Positions 20,823-33,701 of a stretch of DNA of 64,000 bases are shown one piece after another (within the stretch, counting starts at the first letter, position 1; the number at the start of each line of letters is the position of its first letter). The stretch is from Pleodorina starrii (taxonomy: Eukaryota > Chlorophyta > Chlorophyceae > Chlamydomonadales > Volvocaceae). Under the pieces are notes generated by a model. It did no database searches. It saw nothing but the letters and a program-made list of their open reading frames with translations, and had not been told where the DNA came from. The stretch is taken from NCBI GenBank assembly GCA_030267565.1, contig BRXU01000014.1, positions 2,640,001-2,704,000 on the forward strand, read 5' to 3'. The position numbers and the translations under genes are program-made.

Positions 20823-23800
20823 TTTCGCGACAATTCCAAAGCGCCTGAAGACATTGCAGCTTAATGCATTTCCTTGTTAATTCTATCTGCGCTCGGTGAG
20901 CTGCGTCCGACTGGGTAGGATGGTCCCCAAGAAGCCGAGCAGTGATACCGTTAGGGTCACTTGTGACGTCAAATGAGTAGAGTTACGCAATGTAATCAAA
21001 TAGCGGTAATTAGCTTCGCGTATCTAGCTGGTAGTCCTGCGGGCTCTCGCTGCTGCAGTACACCATGAAGAGGAATTAGGGTAACTCTTTTTGCAAGAAA
21101 CCGTGCGCTCTGATAATTTTGAATTAACTTGAAACCATATGTACCCTGTATCATAATTCCGGGTGCGTATTTTGTTTTTGTTTCCAGCTAGGAATTGCGT
21201 TTGCGAAGCCGCCCGCCACATTCGACAGTGGTCTTGGATAACCACAACGTGACCATGCGGACACACTACACACCGGAGATTGTCATTCCTTACTGTTTAT
21301 GGTTCCTGCTATGGTTCGGTAACTTAAACTCCCTCCAGGGGCGTTTCTCGTCTTTCACTGTGTAGCTGGTATTCCGGTAAGGCCAATCGGTTACCAGCAG
21401 ATGACACCATCGTCAGGATAAAAGGCTTAGGATGCAAAAAGCCACATCATTTCGTACCTGCGCTATGCGTCATGAGTGACGGAAACTGTCTCACTGTACT
21501 GTGGCGCCGATGACCTGGCGTACTGCCCAGGCTATCCGGCCTTCCAGCCAGCCGCGGCGTAAGACACCATACCGTTTCGGTGGCGCCCGAAAGAACGGAA
21601 GTCCTTCGGACGTTACGGGGCCATGTTTCCATGTTTCCATGCTTCCCCCTCACTCTTTGCGAACACTTGCTGTGTCGCAACCAACCGCGCCTACCCTACC
21701 CTCTGGTTTCTATGTACCGTATACCACGCATGTAAGATGAACTGCATTCTTTCCTTTTTGTTAGGTTGAAAGCGCTTTGAATAGTTGCTGCGCTGTAAAA
21801 GAAGGTCCTCGCCCTGTGACTGACATGGAATTCTTCGCGAGGTAGCTAGACCGGAACGAGAACCGAAGACAGCCAGGCTAAATCCGGACTACGACGGCTG
21901 CCGGTCTTACTAGACTGACGGCAGAGCGTCCCGTTAACTGGCTTGGTTAGGCACTTGCGACGCGCGCATCGCCTAGCTGTCGACTTGTTGGGCTGCCGGG
22001 CGCCTTGGAACGAGGCCGGTCTTGGCGACACCCATCACAACCACCTCCGCGATTGGTTCATCTGACAGCAACTGAGGGGATGAACGATCCGTATCTTAAA
22101 GTGGACCCAAACGGATCACCTCCTCGCCGGCAGTGCATACCGCACCTGACGGACACCTCGCTGCGGCCGGCCGAAGCGCACACTGCGGGTTGCGGCCCAA
22201 GCGACCAGCGACGCAATCCGGAACAGCCCAACTCGGGGGCAAACCCCCCAGGCGGCAACAAGCACTCGCAGCAGAGGGATCACAACCGCTCGCGAGTGGA
22301 ATCGCGGAAACGTGAACTCCCCAATTGCGACCAGGATAAGGGCTGCGTGGGCAGGAGAAAATGCGTCCGCCCGAATACCCCGTCCACCGTCCAGAGTCCC
22401 AGAAGCCCTTTAAGTCGCTCCCCACACGCCTCCGCAAGCGCGGGGCCCACTCAGATCCGCTGATCCCCCAAGCATGTGATGGCGCATGGCGGCCCCGGAT
22501 GTGATGGCGCAAGGCGGCCTCCCGCTGCATTCCAGCTACGACAAGGCACCGCCGACGCGGCGGAACAGTAAGCCGGCCCCAGGCATACATACATGGGAAA
22601 CTGCCCAGTGGCCACCGGACTGCTTGCTCGCTCCAGAGTGCAAACTCATGGCGGCACCCAAGGCCTGGCACCCCGGGGCCGCTGTCGGGGGGTCGGGCCG
22701 CTGCCATAAACGACGGCCAACCTCCATCGCATCAAATGCCGCCAGCGCAACCACGTCCCCCACACAACGCTGCACACCACCCGGCGCGAGCACCAAGCCA
22801 CCAGCCACAGGTGCTCCCGAGGTGCTCCCGGGCCGCCAGACGCGTCAATGAAGCCGGTCTCATCCATCACCGTCTGCGCCACATTGTGACTCCAAAAGGG
22901 AGGCTGCCTGGAAGTGCGGTACTGGGGGCTTGCGCTGTACTGGGGGGTTGTTCCGCACCCCAGGGGCATACCGGTATGTCGGACTCGCGGCGCATGAGAG
23001 ATGCCCAGCAGTGGAAGTGTGGAACCCCAATCAACCGCCGTCAGGCGCCCGTGCTGGTAGGCTTCCTGGCTCCCTGGCCTTCTCGCACCCGATGGTCCCC
23101 CAATGGCGTCGATGGGTCTCCAGCTCTCCACTTGTAGACCACGAGCGCACGCGGCGCTGGGCCCTCTTCTCAACCTGCAGTAACGCCTAGCTAGAGCTTT
23201 ACTGACAAAGCGCCGGTACGCCGCCCGCCGGGTCACCGACAGCTACCCTAACTGCATGGTGATATCCAGCGAGGTACCCCACCGCACCATGCAGCATTGC
23301 GGTAGCAAGCGGCTGCTGTCCGGCCGCCGCCAGCCAAGAAGTCGACGACGCCCGAGTCGGAGTCTGTTCCTATATGATGACCTCGTGGCATGTATCGGTG
23401 AGAGCTGGCGTATGAGCTGGTGGCGCAAGCATGTCGTGGGTGCAGTAGTTACAGGTGTCGTCGGACCGAGGCTGGGCATTTTCAGAGGGACAGGCCTTTG
23501 CCTTTGGGACATGACAGACTGCCTCTACGATATAACTGACAGGCTGAGGGCCCGCTGCCCGGGAGGTCCAGGTCCGGGTCCGGGTCCGGGTGGACAGACG
23601 GGGTAGCAACCGAATGTGTAACGAGCAAGCAAGCCGTAGTCGGCTGGTCGTTAATCGTTTGGTCGTTCGTTTCAAAATGTGGTGTCCGCCTGACGGCAGG
23701 CTCCACGTTGCACGTTCTCGTGGACGTTTACCGTAGTGTCATACACGAAAGGGTGGACTCACAGCCGGAACTTGCCCACAGAGTGGCTGGAGGTGTGGAA

Positions 23801-25223
23801 AGATAGAGGGTTCAACGCAGGTGCAGGATGTCCGACAAGCTCGTCTGTAAAAACGGTTGCGTATGTCAGGCGGAATCCGGCGCCAGTGCGATGACCTGCG
23901 GTCCCAGCGCGAGCCCAACCGAGACCGTTCGTCTGCGCTGCAACTGTCAAGCTGACAAGATAAATATTATTTTCAGCGACTAATGGAGCACGCCAGACCG
24001 GTTCTTTCTAAAGGCCTCGGTGAGGCTTTGTCTGGTGCCATGCTGCCGGTCATGTGCTATCACCGGCCATTTGAAATATTTGCTATCTTGGATGACGAGT
24101 TGTGTCGATAGCCGCCAATGGCCGCTGCGCCTCGGGCCGCGCGCCTACGATCAGAAGTGTCAGACAGCAGACACAACTTATGTGCCTTCTAAGCCCGCCT
24201 GCAACAATTGCTTATTAAATTTGTTGATGATTGGATGTTTTGCGGTGGACCTGCATCACATTTCCGGCTGGGCCCTCCCTGGGTACAGGTGCACGGGCCC
24301 GGGGCCCGGCTACGCGGCCAGGCGCCAGGGCCGGGCCCCGCCGGCTGCCCGTACTTTTGAAGCTTCATATACTGCGTGCGCAATCGAGCCAAATTTTTTC
24401 GAATAGTTAACATTCTTGCAGCTCCTGTAAGTAGCAGCGTCGAGCAAGCTTCACCAACTTACCAACTTCAGTTGGTTGCAATGCCTCGGTCGCACCAATC
24501 ATTTTACCAAAGTCATCACTGGACTTAAGAGCTTTTCATGAACTCTCTATTACCAGGAAGCTTCGTAGGGTGCAAGGTGCAACAAGCGAAGGGCGTATTG
24601 AGGGTGTAAGGACAGACCCTCTCGCTGCTTAACATAACGGTGAAACCAGTTTGACTTCAAAACAAACCATCCATCAAAGGTGATTTGCGACAAAGCAGCG
24701 GCGATCCAGCTGTTCGGTGCGCCATGTCAGGCGCCTAGTGGCTCCTCATGTCACGATGCACGGGCACGGGCACGGTGCAAACGCGCCAACATGTGTTACC
24801 CCCTGCTGCGGGTACATGACAACTGGGAGTTGCCCCATAGTTTGGCTGCTCCGGGTCGCATCTCTTGTCGCCTGGGTCCGCCTCCGCGGTGTAGGCCAGT
24901 ACGGGTTAGTGCTGCTGCAGCAGGGTCAGGTGCGGTATGCACAGGTCCCCCAGGTGATCCTTCCGGGTCCCTTCACTGTATAACGGTTCCTGCAACCCAA
25001 GCCGAGGAGTGACCTTGACAATAACTGGGGACGCGTACCCCAAATTGCGCAGCCTGGACTGTGTGAAGTACGGACTGAGGGCTATGCACGCATCCCTTCC
25101 TGTTCCATACCGTCCCTGCTCGCTGGCACCCGTTGATGGCCTCAGATGCCCCGCCGGACACCCTCTCACCGGCGGCAAGCCCTCAGCACTCCAGCATACG
25201 GACGGACGGCCTTTCGGGCCGTG
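20823..25223. other. Mostly non-coding interval between two receptor genes
   Basis: This 4.4 kb separates the divergent starts at 20822 (-) and 25224 (+). Most open frames are short and lack family signatures. A possible broken gene is described at 23382-23950. A run of GGTCCGGGTCCGGG repeats lies at 23570-23592. Another short - strand stretch near 22100-22220 reads CPSGAVCTAGEE, weakly like the LPEGSAVCIAPDG motif of the neighbouring ectodomain gene. No start codon or complete exon chain could be established. Confidence 0.4.
23382..23950 (-). pseudogene. Possible fragment of a Cys-rich / CUB-like extracellular gene
   Basis: Two exon-like stretches are visible on the - strand. At 23950-23759 a frame contains GAGFRLTYATVF, which resembles the end of a CUB domain (GF-x-x-x-Y). 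At 23535-23382, between the acceptor CTGTCAG and a weak donor GAG|GTCATC, about 51 residues carry six Cys (VCHVPKAKACPS, TCNYCTHD, DTCHE). I could not join them to each other or to a signal peptide. They may be exons of a real gene with missed partners, or a decayed paralogue of a neighbouring receptor. Confidence 0.3.
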
Positions 25224-28200
25224 ATGACACCGCGCCGGCTCCTATGGTGTTCCTTCGTGGCTGTCAGTCTTTCTGGCGGCGTGGTCGCCGCGACGCGGCC
25301 TCCTCCCCCCTCGGCTGGTGCTGGTGCAGGTGCAGGTGAGTGAAGCTGCAGCGGCGGACAGTAATGTGTTGGATCTGGGCCTTCCAGCTGTGCTGGTCTT
25401 GTTTAATTGTGTTACCAAGCAACCATACAACTGAAACGCGGAGATTCTGCACCCCAGGCTCGCGTGATTGAGCTTACCGGGTTTGGGCCGCCTCTGACAA
25501 CCCTCCGGCCCCTGCCCTGTCCGCCCTTTCAGGTACGACAGGTCAGAGCCCGAGCGTGCGACTGGCCAGCCCGTACCAGGGCGCTGCTGGACGCGTTGAG
25601 ATCTACCGTGACGGCGCGTGGGGCTCCATTTGGTGGGTGCCCGCCCCTCCGAGCATCCGTACTTCTGCAAGTCCTGCTGCTGTTGTGTTGGCCGCGCGTC
25701 CCTCTGCTCACGCCGACCTGAGTAAAACGTTACGTTGCGCTGGTATGCTGTATTTTGGGGCGGAGCCCCTGCCGCGGAGTGGCTTGGGGGAGGCGACGCC
25801 TCCTGGTGTTGGGTGTGACCCTACCGTATCTCGTTGTCTGCCTGTCTAGCTGGCTGGCTGCGTCGGCAACAACTTTGAAGCGGCAGCCTCCAAACAGCTG
25901 GAACCAAAGGCCATTTATTCCCTCTGCTCGATGGTATTCTTCTACAGGCCCCACAAACTCGTTTCGCTGCGTTGACCCCTGGCAGTCGCTATCTAGATAA
26001 AAATTCGAGTCAGAAGCTCCTCGTTCTATTGCGCTTGACACCATAACTATCTAAGCATTCAAAGGCATTTCACCATTTCATGCAAGCTCCTAGCTGCATG
26101 TACCGGTATGCCCGCACAAAGTCGAGATGCGCGATCATACATGCATCACGCTGCGCAAACGAACTGTGGCAGTATGTGTCAAAGTTAAACCATATTTGCG
26201 GCGAAAGAAGCGACATACGAGGAGTAGGCGTTGCGAGCAGCTTTGCGGCGCATTTGCCCGACTTAGCGGTTCCGTTTGCACTTCCACGCTGCTCAGGCCC
26301 CCTCTGCCATACGTACCGCACAGCAACCAGTTCCTAGCTGCCTATCTTCGAAGAAGCTGACACCTCCTTGTTCAATGCCTGCACCTGCCTTGCCCTCATG
26401 ACGCGCTTATGTCGCCAATGTGCAGCGGATCGGGCATGGGGACCGACGTGGCGACCGTACTGTGCCGGATGATGCAGTACAAGCACGGAATCCCGTACAT
26501 TGCTGGCGGCGGCTCTGGGCCCATCCACGTAGTAAGCTGGAAAGGGGATGCCGTACAATGCGCTGGGTGCAACGCGGCGTGGATGGACGTATAATTATAT
26601 CGGGGGGCAAACCTTGTTTGGGTTACGGGCCACGCGTGGCTGCACTTAACCTCTCTTGACCTCGTTGCCATTGATGGCGTGGGCCGCCTGCCTATTCGGT
26701 GAACCCTGGTGAACTCATCTCTTCCAACGGTCGTCAAGGCCACACGCACACACTTCGCTTCACCCTTTATTTGCACCCACGTACATAACTACATATCCCT
26801 CGCCTTTACCTTTTACTTCTTGGACTTTGCAGTACCAGGTGCATTGCGATGCAAAAGCCTATTCCCTGGAGCAATGCCAGCCGTACAACGACCTGGCCGA
26901 TGGCGACGCCCTCAGCGCGGCCGCCGTCGCCAACCAATGCAGCAGCCACAGCAACGACCTCGGTCTCGTCTGCACGGGTACAGGTACGAGTGAACGCGCG
27001 TTACTCCCTACCTGTCGGTGCTCCTTCTCTCTCGCGCAGCCCCCCGCGTGCCGTACTCCGTCGCCCAAAAACACACCGCACACCAGCACACCGCCCCATT
27101 CCCCCCGGCCGTCGCCGGCGACCTCCTGGACCTCCGAAACCAATCGCAAAACCCTGCTAGCCCCGCACAAATCTCGCAAAGTCCTAAACTCCTAATGTTC
27201 CGCACAAACCACACCCGAGGTTTCACCGTTACAGTTATGTTTGGTAAGTACTGCCGGGACCGCTAGTCAACGTCTCCTTCGACGGTTCCCGGGCTCCAGT
27301 CCGGATCACAGCCACCCAAATCTCAACTCCCAATACCCGACGCTCACCTTTTCCTGGCTTCGCGCAGACGACTTCGACGGTGATTTCCTCTCCTTAGGCG
27401 CCTCCGGCTCCTCTTCCTCCTCCTCGTCCCGGGCCACCAACTACGCCAGCCTCGCCGGTCTGGCCACAAGCTCCCTCCTCGCCCTCACAGTTGTCACAAC
27501 CGTCATCGGTTCCGTGGTGTGGTATCGACAGAAGAGACGGCAGTGGGAACGCCGTCACGCTGAGCTGCGGGACGCTCTCAACAACGCCATGCTTGATTCG
27601 TCAGAGTCCGTGAATAGGGATTCCGCCAACGGGGCGGCGCCAGGCGCACGCAGCGGCGGCGGCGGCGGAGGCGCGGCGCTGCTCTCCCGGCTGCCGAGCA
27701 TCGCATACCTGCGACAGCGTTACCCGGCGACGGCGGTGGCGGCGGCAGTGGAGGGCGAGCCGCCGCGTGAGGCGAGCGGTACGGCAAATGCTGCCGTACA
27801 GAGCTTCCCGGACGGCGGCAAAGGCGGGGCAGCGGCGCGCCACGGTGCCGTGGACGCGCGGACGGTTGCGCAGCACTGGATTCAGTTGGTACGACGGGAC
27901 GCGGCGGCGGTTGGCGGCGCGGCACCCGCCGCGCAGGCGGGCCTATGCCCCCGGTGGGTTTCGTTTGGGCGACGACGACGCATCGCGGCGTGGTGTAGCG
28001 CTGGTACGAGCTCTCGGAACCGAGCTTACCAAGGCAGTCGGCGTTGACCTGCCGCCGACTGTCTGACGTGGCTTGATCGCTAACCCGGCTGTCTGGCTCG
28101 TTGTCTGGTTCGTGTGAGGCTCGTTGTCCACCCGGTGGCCTGCGACCTTACCCGGCTGGCCTCACTGCCTCGCAATCCCAGCACACACGCAAGTTTATCG

Positions 28201-31200
28201 TAGTGTCGATGTCCTGCCTGGCCCCTACGGATGCTTGCCTGAACAGGACATTCCCGGAAGCGGCCCTGGCGGCCGCCACCGACGGCTTCAGCCCGCGGCG
28301 CCTGATCGGGAGGCGAGGTCCCTCCGGTGAGGTGTACAAGGGGTCCATCAGCGGAGTGCCCGTCGCCGTGAAGAGACTGGACACCGCTACACCCGCCCAG
28401 GTACGCCACGATTTAACAGTACGACTGGCAAGCGGGGGCGGTGGTTTACCGAGATCGGTGCTGCAAGGGTACGTCAAAATACACTGCAACCCCCTTGATG
28501 TCGTCGTACACATTAGCGTCCGTACACCGTCGTACTGTCCAAGCCTGCTGCTGTGGCCAGCCAGTGGCATCAGCTTCTCATCCTCTTGTGTCAAACCCTG
28601 CCTTCCACTTCCTATGCCATTGACCCAAGCGCCCACCTTATGCCCCCCCTTCGCCTCCGCTGCAATCCAACCTCGCTGTACTGCACTGCTCCGCCCTACC
28701 CCCGCACCGCACTGCCGCCGCTGCCGCTGTCGTCGCCTACCGGTACCTCTTCAGCTTGATGCGGTGGCGCAGACTCACACCCGGGTGCAGCACCCCCACC
28801 AGGTATTGACGCTGGGCACATGTCCCGACCAGGTGGGTGCGGGAGCGGGGGCGGGAGAGGGTGACGGTGCGGGCGGGTGCCTCCGGGAGGCGGGGCGGGG
28901 CGGACAGGTGCCCGGCTCAGGCGCCGAGCTGAGGCACATGCGCGTTGACATCATCCCGCCGTACAGTGAACGCTTTACTATGCCTTCTCATCAATCAACC
29001 AATTAACAAATCAACTAAACCCTGTCGTACTGCCGTACGCAAAGCGTACACCCCTATCTATATGCACGTTGTACACGCCTATCCGTTCGCTAATGCCGTC
29101 TCTGTACCTTCGCTGCGGTATCTTCTTTTTTTACCCCCTGTATGCATGTGCAGCGGGCGCTGGTGTATGAGCTGGTTCCGGGGGGTAACTTGGAGTCCGT
29201 ACTTTTGGATTCGGAGCGGCCCGCGGGCGGCTGGCTGACGTGGCAGGAGCGCGTGTGCATCGCAGCGGAGGCGGCCTCGGCACTGGCTGCGCTGCACGCG
29301 TGCTCGCCGCCCATCGTGCACATGTGGGTGCGGGGCGCCCGAGCATGGCGGGACCGGACCGGGCTGACGACCACACAAGCACTCCCCCACACATACGCGG
29401 CCTGTTTGGAGGCATGTGGGCATCACCGCACCAAGCGTTGTTGATGTTGCTGCCGTACAGGCAGTACAGCTTGGGAGTCAACAGTCAAGCTGCTGTGAGG
29501 GTCGGCCATGCCTCTTCTGCCCACTCACCCACCCAATCACCCACCCAGCCACGCAGCAACCCTCCAAACCACGCCCTTTCACGCCCGGCACTCACGTAGG
29601 GACCTCAAGCCCTCGAACGTGTTGCTGGACGAGCAACGGCGGGTGAAGCTGGGGGACATCGGCCTCACGATAGCGCTGCAAACGGGACCGTTGCCGCGGC
29701 GGCCGTCGAGCACGGGTGCTGGCGCTGGCGCTGCTACCTGCAGCACAAGCGAGGTGAGCCGGGGGCCCGGGGCGCATGGCTGGCTTGGCGCTGGCCACGC
29801 GGGCAATGCGCGACCTGTCGTGAGCTCTTGTCGCGGATGGTGATGCAGAGAGAGGTTATGTGGCGCCAGGCTGCCGGTGTGGAAGTATCGCCAAGAAGAC
29901 CCTGCAGTGAGCAGCATTGCGCTCGTGCGCGGAATGTTTTTGGCGGCGGCGGGTTTCTTGTACCGTACCGTATTCCTTTGGCTGCAGCACATGTTCGCTT
30001 CGCCTCAACTGCCGCCCTGGTCCTTGCTCCACCACCGCGTATGTGCTGTCCGGACGTGGGCCGCAGATAACGGAGGAGCGGGTGATGGCCGTGCGGAGCG
30101 CGTCCGAGTACCTTGACCCGGAGTACGTCCGTACGGGCATGTACGGCCCCCAGAGCGACACCTATTCCTTCGGTAAGTGCTGAACGTCACCGCACGCCTC
30201 CTAAGTCGGTACGACATACATGACCACGGCCTCTTGTCGTACTTGGGTTTTGGGGAAGTCGGTTTATTTTGAAGTTGGGGCGGCTCGCTGTGTGCGCCCT
30301 TTGCATGTGAGGACTTCGATTGAAGTAGGAACATTTTTTGAAGTATAGGTGCTGGCGCCATTTCCCAACAGGATAACTGTCCGCTTTGCATCCTTTTTTG
30401 CGGCAAGAGCGTGAGGCCAACAATGAATTTATCGTCACCCCAAACCATCACGCCCCCTCTTGCTGCCGGACGCCTTACCATGCACGCAGGCCTCCTCTTA
30501 CTCCGACTGCTCACCAGCGATCCCCGCCCCGACGTGTACGACCGGGTACTGAAGTGCGTGCACGACACCGCCAACGGCGCTGCAAGCTCCTCCGCCTCCG
30601 CATCCGCCACCGCGCCACCGCCCACTGCCGCTTCCGCCGCCGGTTCGCTTCGCGGCAGCGGCTTGTTGGATCCCCGCGCCGGCGAGTGGCCGGAGGAGGA
30701 CGCGCGAAGGTTCGCGGAGCTGGGTCTGTGGTGCGCGGAACCGATCGGCAGCAACCGCCCTCAGCTGGAGTAAGTTTCCCTGATGAGTGGGTGAATGCTG
30801 AAAGGATCAGTTTACCAGGGTTTTCCCGTTCGCGCTGGGGCCACCTTCATACGCCTTTGCTGGTGGGATTGTACAGCGAGCAAACCCGAAGAGATGTGGG
30901 GGAGTTCGCTTACTTAGCCACTGCTGCTCGTTCGAAGGCCCGGCCGGTGACTTGATGTAAAGGTGACAGCGGTGCGCCGCCTTGTGTGCTTTTCATGCAG
31001 ATGCATCGTGCTGCCGGCGCTGCTAGAGCTGAGGGAAAGGGCGGCCGCAGCGTCAGCACCGCCGGGAGGCGCCGGCGGATCCTGCGCCGCCGGCGGTGCT
31101 GGCGCGCCGCCAGCGGCCGCCCCGGGGACCGAGCCGCCGCCCTCGCGCTTCCTCTGCCCCATAACCCTGGTAAGGAATGGTGCCCCTGCTACTGCCTACA

Positions 31201-31756
31201 GCGGCATCATTCACTCCTGCAATGTCTACCAACTCCTGCTTGGGCCCTGCGTCGTGGTTAAGAAGTTGTCGGCACGACTCGTTTGCGGCCCTGACGCCTG
31301 CCGTATTTTTAACGGTAATGTACGACACAGGAGTTGATGGAGGACCCGGTGTTTGCGGCTGATGGCTTCACCTACGAGCGGCGAGCCATGCGGCGCTGGA
31401 TCCGTCAGGCCGCGTCATCCCACCGCGGCCGAGTGCTCAGTCCCATGACAAACCTCCCGTTGGAGCATGTGCACCTCACACCCAACCTGGGACTGCGAAG
31501 TGAGGTCGCAACCTGGCTACAGCAGCGGCGGCTGCTGATGGTGGGGCTGGGGATGCAGCAGCAGCAGCAGCAGCAGCAGCGGTCGCCGGCGTACCCGCCT
31601 TCCAGTGCCGGCCAGCCGCGGCAGCAGCAGCAGCCGCCACAGGAGCAGCAGCCGCAGCAGCAGGGACCGCAGCCGGGTGTGCCCCGCAACGCCAGCTTGG
31701 GTCGCAATGGGAGCGTATCACGCCGCACAAGCCTGTCGCGGGAGCAACCTCAGTGA
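25224..31756 (+). CDS. SRCR-transmembrane receptor-like kinase with C-terminal U-box
   Basis: Thirteen exons, phases consistent throughout: 25224-25335, 25533-25632, 26426-26531, 26833-26983, 27368-27953, 28247-28400, 28755-28832, 29154-29323, 29600-29753, 30067-30172, 30490-30769, 31001-31169, 31331-31756; 863 residues. Signal peptide 1-24 (RLLWCSFVAVSLSGGVVAA). One SRCR domain at about 43-156 (SVRLASPYQGAAGRVEIYRD, WGSIC, VLCR, GGGSGPI, VHCDAKAYSLEQC, CSSHSNDLGLVC). Transmembrane helix about 185-209. Plant RLK/Pelle-type kinase about 354-640: GRRGPSGEVYKG, VAVKRL, LVYELVPGGNL, H485-M-D487-LKPSN, D505-I-G, SASEYLDPEY, DTYSFG. U-box about 715-785 (SRFLCPITLELMEDPVFAAD, GFTYERRAMRRWI), then a Gln-rich tail. 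It should sense a ligand at the cell surface and signal by phosphorylation and ubiquitin transfer (inference). The Arg of HRD is Met and DFG is DIG. Confidence 0.85.
29081..29138 (+). repeat. Copy of a short intron-associated repeat
   Basis: TCCGTTCGCTAATGCCGTCT followed by a CGCTGCGGTATCTTCT core and TTACCCCC matches 6882-6935 closely (TCCGTTCGCTAACGCCGTTT, CGCTGCGCTATCTTCT, TTACCCCC). A third, shorter match lies on the - strand at about 36480-36525. All three are in introns, of three different genes. Confidence 0.6.
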
Positions 31757-33701
31757 CAGGAAGAGGCAGCCGGGTTACCGTACAACAAAATTCACCGCTT
31801 GTTGATCAGAAACAGGGGACGGCGACAAAGCCCTGTGCAGGAGTCTTGATGCCGCACCATCAGCGTGGTTCCGTCAACAGATCCTGGTGCCGTACTTTTG
31901 GATCGCTGGAGAGGCCCCGGAGCGCCGTCATGCGCTCCCGGGCGGCGCAGCCGAAGCGGCGGCCACAGCCATGCGTTCAGCCTCGCGACGACGACCGATC
32001 GGACTGCAGGCAGCCCGGTGTGGATACCCGTAGTGTAGCAGCTGTAGCAGGTCGTCGAGGACAGGCGCGACGCGACAGCAGCATGAGAACACCAGACAAC
32101 AAATGAGGAGGAGTGTGTTAGAGCAGGCGGTCCAACAGCCGCCGCGGCAGTGAGGCCGCCATGATTATGCTTCGGGAATTTTGACAGAGCCAAAATTTTG
32201 ACACACGACCACGCTCTTCGGTTGGGAAAAAGGGCGGATGCCGCAGCGGCCGTCTACCGTCGCAGATGTCCGTGCGTCAAACGACGTCATTGCGGTCAAG
32301 GGGGCCCTTCCCACTGGCTTGGACGCCTGACTATGACCGTCTGGAGAGTGTAAACGCTGCAGTGGCGTCGCAACATGCGCGCTGCTGCGACAAAGGCGGT
32401 TTGGCAGGACGCACGTCCACACCCGCGTCCCGCCCCGCCCCTGCAGCTATACCGGAGCTGCACTTCGGGCTGCGGGGCGGGATGCGCCCCGCCCCGCAGC
32501 CGGCGCGCACCTGAGCGCAGCAGCAGACGCTTAAGGCGCTCCCGGATGGATCGCGCATTTACCGCATTTGTTCTATTCATTTGTGATTCAACGTCATTTC
32601 GCAAACTTGGTGACCGTCCGTCGAGAACTGTTTACAGAGTGTTACCGGTACCGTATTTTGCAGGGTTGGTTTTGGACCGGCTTTTGTTCGACTGAGTGAA
32701 TTCATCCGACCGTGACGTTTCGACATAAGCGTGATTGAAAGACTGAAGATGTGGAGTTCTGATGGAAAGGGCTCCGATACGCTGCGCCCGAAGGCACGTT
32801 TGACGGGTATGTATGTGTCGGGTGCGGCCAAGCCGGCTTTTTGCCGCCATTCTCCTGGCGCTGCGCGTTTGTGTAAACGAGCGCGTACCCGCCCCGAAGA
32901 TCCCGCCCATCCCGCCCAAATGAGGGAGTATGCCTTGCGCGACGCGAAACGACGCATTGGTGATCGCAACGGCGCGCAGGGTACCGTACAGTGCCGTACA
33001 CACATGCCAGGGAAGCCAGCTCGACGCTCCACTCGGGAAACCCACACCCAACAACCACACATGGGCAGCACAGGGCCACTCGGTTGCATTTCGGGTGCTG
33101 ACAGCGCATCACACCACTCCCAACCCCGACCCCCTCTTTGTTGGTCCTGCCACCTCCGTCGTCGTCGTCGTCGCCCGAGGCGAGCCACACAGCACCTGTG
33201 TCCGCCCGTCCTCGAGGTGCAGCCCAAGGGCAGCCGTCGCTGCCCCGCCGCCGCCGCCCGACTACCACCGCACTGCCCGAGGGCCATCTCCCTACCTGCC
33301 CCTCCTCCCCGGGCAGGCGACGTCCCCTGTCGGCCCCACAGCCGCACTGCCGCTGCGCCCTCCAGTCCCTGCTGTGCACCACCACACAGCCACCTACCTG
33401 CCCGCGTCCACCTCTTGGCTCGCCCCTGGCAGCCCCCAACGCCCACACACACGCCGCTTCGAAAGAAGCCCCACCCTGCCCTGCCCTGCCCTGTCGCTCA
33501 GCTGCGCCGCGCTGCCATGGCGCTAATCACCAACCCCCGCGCGAGCCAGTCCTGTCCTGCGCGCTGGAAAGCTGATGGCCGGCTGGATGGCCCCCTGGCC
33601 CGCCTGCTGGCTGGCTGGTGGTCATGACGAGGTCGGGCGATGGCGATGACGTTGTGGCTTGGTGGTGGTTGTTGCTTGTCGTCGTCCGGTGGTTCCGGAG
33701 C
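31757..33701. other. Convergent intergenic region with 3' UTRs
   Basis: The region lies between the stop of the SRCR kinase (+) and the stop of the tRNA synthetase (-). A TGTAA polyadenylation-like motif for the + strand is at 32349-32353, and its - strand counterpart is at 32636-32632. Long overlapping frames on both strands at 32.6-33.6 kb have no recognisable domain and look like artefacts of GC-rich sequence with few stops. A small inverted repeat (GCGGGGCGGGATGCGCCCCG) lies near 32475. Confidence 0.5.
32349..32353 (+). terminator. TGTAA polyadenylation motif of the SRCR kinase
   Basis: TGTAA is the usual volvocine polyadenylation signal. This is the first one noticed on the + strand after the stop at 31756, giving a 3' UTR of about 0.6 kb. 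A 5-base motif alone is weak evidence. Confidence 0.35.

Noticed and set aside
22096..23236. Two - strand frames of about 200 codons
   Set aside because: No domain, poor third-position GC pattern and no splice-consistent neighbours; only a weak similarity of one short segment to the ectodomain gene is noted.
32577..33627. Frames of 250-300 codons on both strands
   Set aside because: They overlap on opposite strands, have no recognisable domain and lie between two convergent gene ends; expected in GC-rich DNA with few stops.
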